From: SKVL01 sp051745565
GTDB lineage: Bacteria > Patescibacteriota > Minisyncoccia > Phycocordibacterales > CSBR16-193
Length of the DNA: 7,356 nt
Assembly (NCBI GenBank): GCA_051745565.1
Contig: JBNJEF010000032.1
Span: 1 to 7,356, forward strand
Reading direction: 5' to 3'
The position numbers and the translations under genes were made by a program. This document shows, one piece after another, positions 6,236 through 7,356 of the stretch; the first letter of the stretch is position 1; each line of letters starts with the position of its first letter. Under the pieces are notes generated by a model. That model did not search any database and was not told the DNA's origin. It saw nothing but the letters and a program-made list of their open reading frames with translations.

Positions 6236-6252
6236 TAATGATAAAATCATTA
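6236..6252 (+). other. Small hairpin abutting the DUF5320 start codon
   Basis: TAATGAT and ATCATTA form a perfect 7-bp stem around AAA. The last stem base is the A of the ATG at 6252. In the mRNA this could hide the start codon, or it may be chance in AT-rich sequence. No Shine-Dalgarno precedes the ATG. Confidence 0.35.
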
Positions 6253-6497
6253 TGCCAAGATTAGACGGCACAGGCCCCGAAGGGGCAGGTCCTCTGACCG
6301 GAAGAGGTCTCGGTAACTGCAAAGGATCCGTGAGAAGGAGATTCGCCGGAATGGGCAGAGGTTTCAGAAACAGATTCAGAAGGCCCATGTTAGGCCAAAG
6401 ACAGACAGAACGTCAAACACTGGAAAATGAAAGAGAGCTCCTCAAGGAGGAACTTCAAGAGATCGAAAATCGCCTCTCTGAGTCAGAGGACCGATAA
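6252..6497 (+). CDS. DUF5320 family small Gly/Arg-rich protein
   Basis: This 81-residue protein starts with MPRLDGTGPEGAGPLTGRGLGNC, the hallmark N-terminus of DUF5320 proteins (usually MPxGDGTGPxGxGPxTGRGxGxC). A basic Arg/Gly/Phe region follows (RRRFAGMGRGFRNRFRR, 28-44), then a C-terminal coiled coil (about 51-81, ENERELLKEELQEIENRL). I chose this start because the family begins at MPR. An in-frame ATG at 6192, only two bases after the predicted transcription start, would add 20 residues with no family resemblance. The family is of unknown function and is commonly found next to DUF134 regulators and NifX/NifB-like iron-molybdenum cofactor proteins; no such protein is seen here. The single Cys23 after the GTGP region could contact a metal. 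Expression is under the palindrome-controlled promoter. Confidence 0.85.
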   Translation: MPRLDGTGPEGAGPLTGRGLGNCKGSVRRRFAGMGRGFRNRFRRPMLGQRQTERQTLENERELLKEELQEIENRLSESEDR

Positions 6498-6542
6498 AAA
6501 GTTTCCCGCTCCTTTCTCTTTTGAAAAGAGCGGGAAAACTTT
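6498..6542. terminator. Hairpin between DUF5320 and DUF134 genes, probable terminator/attenuator
   Basis: AAAGTTTCCCGCTC (6498-6511) pairs with GAGCGGGAAAACTTT (6528-6542) with one bulged A, enclosing a 16-base loop that contains a smaller CTCTT/AAGAG hairpin. The following T-run is short on the plus strand and longer on the minus strand, so termination may be partial, letting some transcripts continue into the DUF134 gene. Confidence 0.65.
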
Positions 6543-6550
6543 AATATAGA
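6521..6550 (+). promoter_or_regulatory. Possible second promoter for the DUF134 gene inside the hairpin
   Basis: TTGAAA (6521-6526) and TATAGA (6545-6550) are separated by 18 bp, predicting a start near 6557 and a leader of about 12 bases. It overlaps the hairpin's loop and right arm. Both hexamers are imperfect, so the call is tentative. Confidence 0.3.
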
Positions 6551-6568
6551 AAAATAAATGCAATAAAT

Positions 6569-6859
6569 ATGGTAAGACCGAGAATAAATAGACTTATAGA
6601 CTCAAAACCGAATGCCACCTATTTTAAACCAAGAGCTATACCACTATCTAATTTGGAAGAAGTAGAGCTTGAAGCGGATGAACTGGAAGCCATTAGATTA
6701 TGCGATCTTCTTAAACTCGGACAGGTCGCCTCGGCAGAAAAGATGGGAGTATCACAAAGCACTTTTCAACGCATTATAACTTCTGCCAGAAGTAAGACAG
6801 CCGAAGCTCTTACCGAGGGAAAGGCTATAAAAGTAATAACAAACAAAAATTCTAGCTGA
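6569..6859 (+). CDS. DUF134 (UPF0251) family helix-turn-helix DNA-binding protein
   Basis: This 96-residue protein matches the DUF134 pattern throughout: MVRPR at the start, ATYFKPRAIPLSNLEEVELEADELEAIRLCDL (17-46), then a sigma-factor-like helix-turn-helix LGQVASAEKMGVSQSTFQRIITSARSKTAEALTEGKAI (50-87). The two HTH helices are about 52-59 and 63-74, with the usual G-V-S-x-x-T-F turn. These proteins are thought to be transcription factors, often encoded with DUF5320 and NifX-type proteins, but few have been characterised. The N-terminal part has Cys45 only, with no Cys cluster. The gene follows DUF5320 across a leaky-looking hairpin, so it is likely made from the palindrome-controlled promoter and would then regulate itself. 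There is no Shine-Dalgarno before the start (aataaatATGG). Confidence 0.9.
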   Translation: MVRPRINRLIDSKPNATYFKPRAIPLSNLEEVELEADELEAIRLCDLLKLGQVASAEKMGVSQSTFQRIITSARSKTAEALTEGKAIKVITNKNSS

Positions 6860-6867
6860 TATAAATG

Positions 6868-6891
6868 AAAACCGCACAAAAGTGCGGTTTT
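6868..6891. terminator. Bidirectional rho-independent terminator
   Basis: AAAACCGCAC (6868-6877) and GTGCGGTTTT (6882-6891) form a perfect 10-bp stem with an AAAA loop. The A and T runs at the stem ends supply a U-tract for both strands. It lies between the convergent DUF134 and MraZ-like genes, 8 bp after the first stop and 6 bp after the second, and should end both transcripts. Confidence 0.9.
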
Positions 6892-6897
6892 ATAATG

Positions 6898-7215
6898 TCA
6901 TTCTCTGGGCCAGAGCTCCAGATACCTTCCCTTTCCGGCTACAGTAACCTTATTCCCTGAGGAAAAAGATTCGGAATTCCTTAACGGATAGGGAATAAGC
7001 ACTCTTTTTATATCCGTGGGTCCCCTTTTTATTTTAACAGGACAGATATATGGTCTCTCCTCATCCGTTATTTTTTTTGGCAATTTCTCTATCTTTACCA
7101 AACCACTGCCGTTTTGGTAAACCAGAACTCGATCACCGATCTCCCTTGCCAAAGCGCAGGGAATAGTAAGTCTCCATTTGTCATCCACAGAAGCTCTCCA
7201 CTGGCCGTTAAACAT
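6898..7215 (-). CDS. Short MraZ-like protein with two SpoVT-AbrB-type DNA-binding repeats
   Basis: This 105-residue protein begins MFNGQWRASVDDKWRLTIPCALAREIGD, which matches the MraZ N-terminus (MFxGexxxxxDxKGRLxIPxxxR) with Trp replacing the Gly of DxKGR. A second copy, TDIKRVLIPYPLRNSESFSSGNKVTVAGKGRYLELWPRE (67-105), matches the MraZ C-terminal half (DxxGRxxIPxxLR...GxxxxxEIWxxE). MraZ is normally about 140-150 residues; here the linker between the repeats is only about 25 residues, so helices are missing. MraZ proteins bind direct repeats upstream of the division/cell-wall (dcw) operon they lead and act as transcription factors. Here the gene is followed at once by a terminator and a convergent gene, so it is not the head of a dcw operon. 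It could be a diverged MraZ paralogue or another AbrB-type regulator. Confidence 0.75.
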   Translation of the reverse strand: MFNGQWRASVDDKWRLTIPCALAREIGDRVLVYQNGSGLVKIEKLPKKITDEERPYICPVKIKRGPTDIKRVLIPYPLRNSESFSSGNKVTVAGKGRYLELWPRE

Positions 7216-7220
7216 GACGA

Positions 7221-7230
7221 CACCTCCTTA
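7221..7230 (-). promoter_or_regulatory. Strong Shine-Dalgarno of the MraZ-like gene
   Basis: Read on the minus strand, TAAGGAGGTG lies upstream of the ATG at 7215, with GGAGG seven bases from it. This is a textbook site and the only one of this strength in the window; it fixes the start codon and shows that the organism uses Shine-Dalgarno initiation for at least some genes. Confidence 0.85.
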
Positions 7231-7302
7231 AAAAGTACAAATTTATTCGGATGATATTACCACGGAATATAAAAAAGTCCACTCCAAAGTACGGAATTGA
7301 AC

Positions 7303-7332
7303 ATTATAAACATTCTTAAAAAGAGTTAACAA
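7303..7332 (-). promoter_or_regulatory. Probable promoter of the MraZ-like gene
   Basis: On the minus strand TTGTTA (7332-7327) and a perfect TATAAT (7308-7303) are 18 bp apart, placing the transcript start near 7296 and leaving a leader of about 80 bases. Two GTGG motifs 19 bp apart (7282-7279 and 7263-7260) and two copies of ATTCCGT 29 bp apart (7297-7291 and 7268-7262) lie in this leader and could be binding sites for autoregulation. Confidence 0.5.
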
Positions 7333-7356
7333 TAACGTTCTTTTGAGAAAATGTTA

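Overview
The window is moderately AT-rich bacterial chromosome with nine apparent protein genes, no RNA genes, no mobile element and no CRISPR array. Several features fit a Candidate Phyla Radiation (Patescibacteria)-type bacterium. The genes are short. A solute-binding protein is held by an N-terminal membrane helix rather than a lipid anchor. Many start codons lack a Shine-Dalgarno sequence and sit in an A/T-rich 'aaatATG' context. A V4R-like/PAS coiled-coil sensory pair and a DUF5320/DUF134 pair are also present. This taxonomic assignment is an inference from gene style, not from a marker gene.

Layout. Positions 1-1134 (minus) hold a PhnD-like phosphate/phosphonate-type solute-binding protein whose C-terminus runs off the left edge. 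A 339-bp AT-rich gap follows. Next is an overlapping plus-strand pair: a V4R/heme-NO-binding-like domain protein (1474-2079) and a PAS/coiled-coil protein (2073-2624), together resembling a sensor with no output domain. A YibE/F multipass membrane protein (2685-3821) follows. Its 3' end overlaps tail to tail with a minus-strand type IV pilin-like protein rich in cysteine (3790-4347). Divergent from the pilin is a two-gene unit: a membrane-anchored acidic protein with propeller-like repeats (4481-5248) and a diacylglycerol-kinase-family lipid kinase (5251-6111).

The right end is regulatory. A strong promoter (TTGACA, 17 bp, TATACT) has its -10 covered by a 24-bp near-perfect palindrome. It drives a small Gly/Arg-rich DUF5320 protein (6252-6497). 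A hairpin separates this from a DUF134 helix-turn-helix protein (6569-6859), which I infer is the likely ligand of the palindrome. A bidirectional terminator then separates it from a convergent, short MraZ-like double SpoVT-AbrB protein (6898-7215), which has the only textbook Shine-Dalgarno in the window and does not lead a division/cell-wall operon here.

The best candidates for something undescribed are the V4R-PAS split sensor pair, the DUF134/palindrome/DUF5320 circuit, and the compact stand-alone MraZ-like regulator. No complete novel defence or metabolic system is visible.
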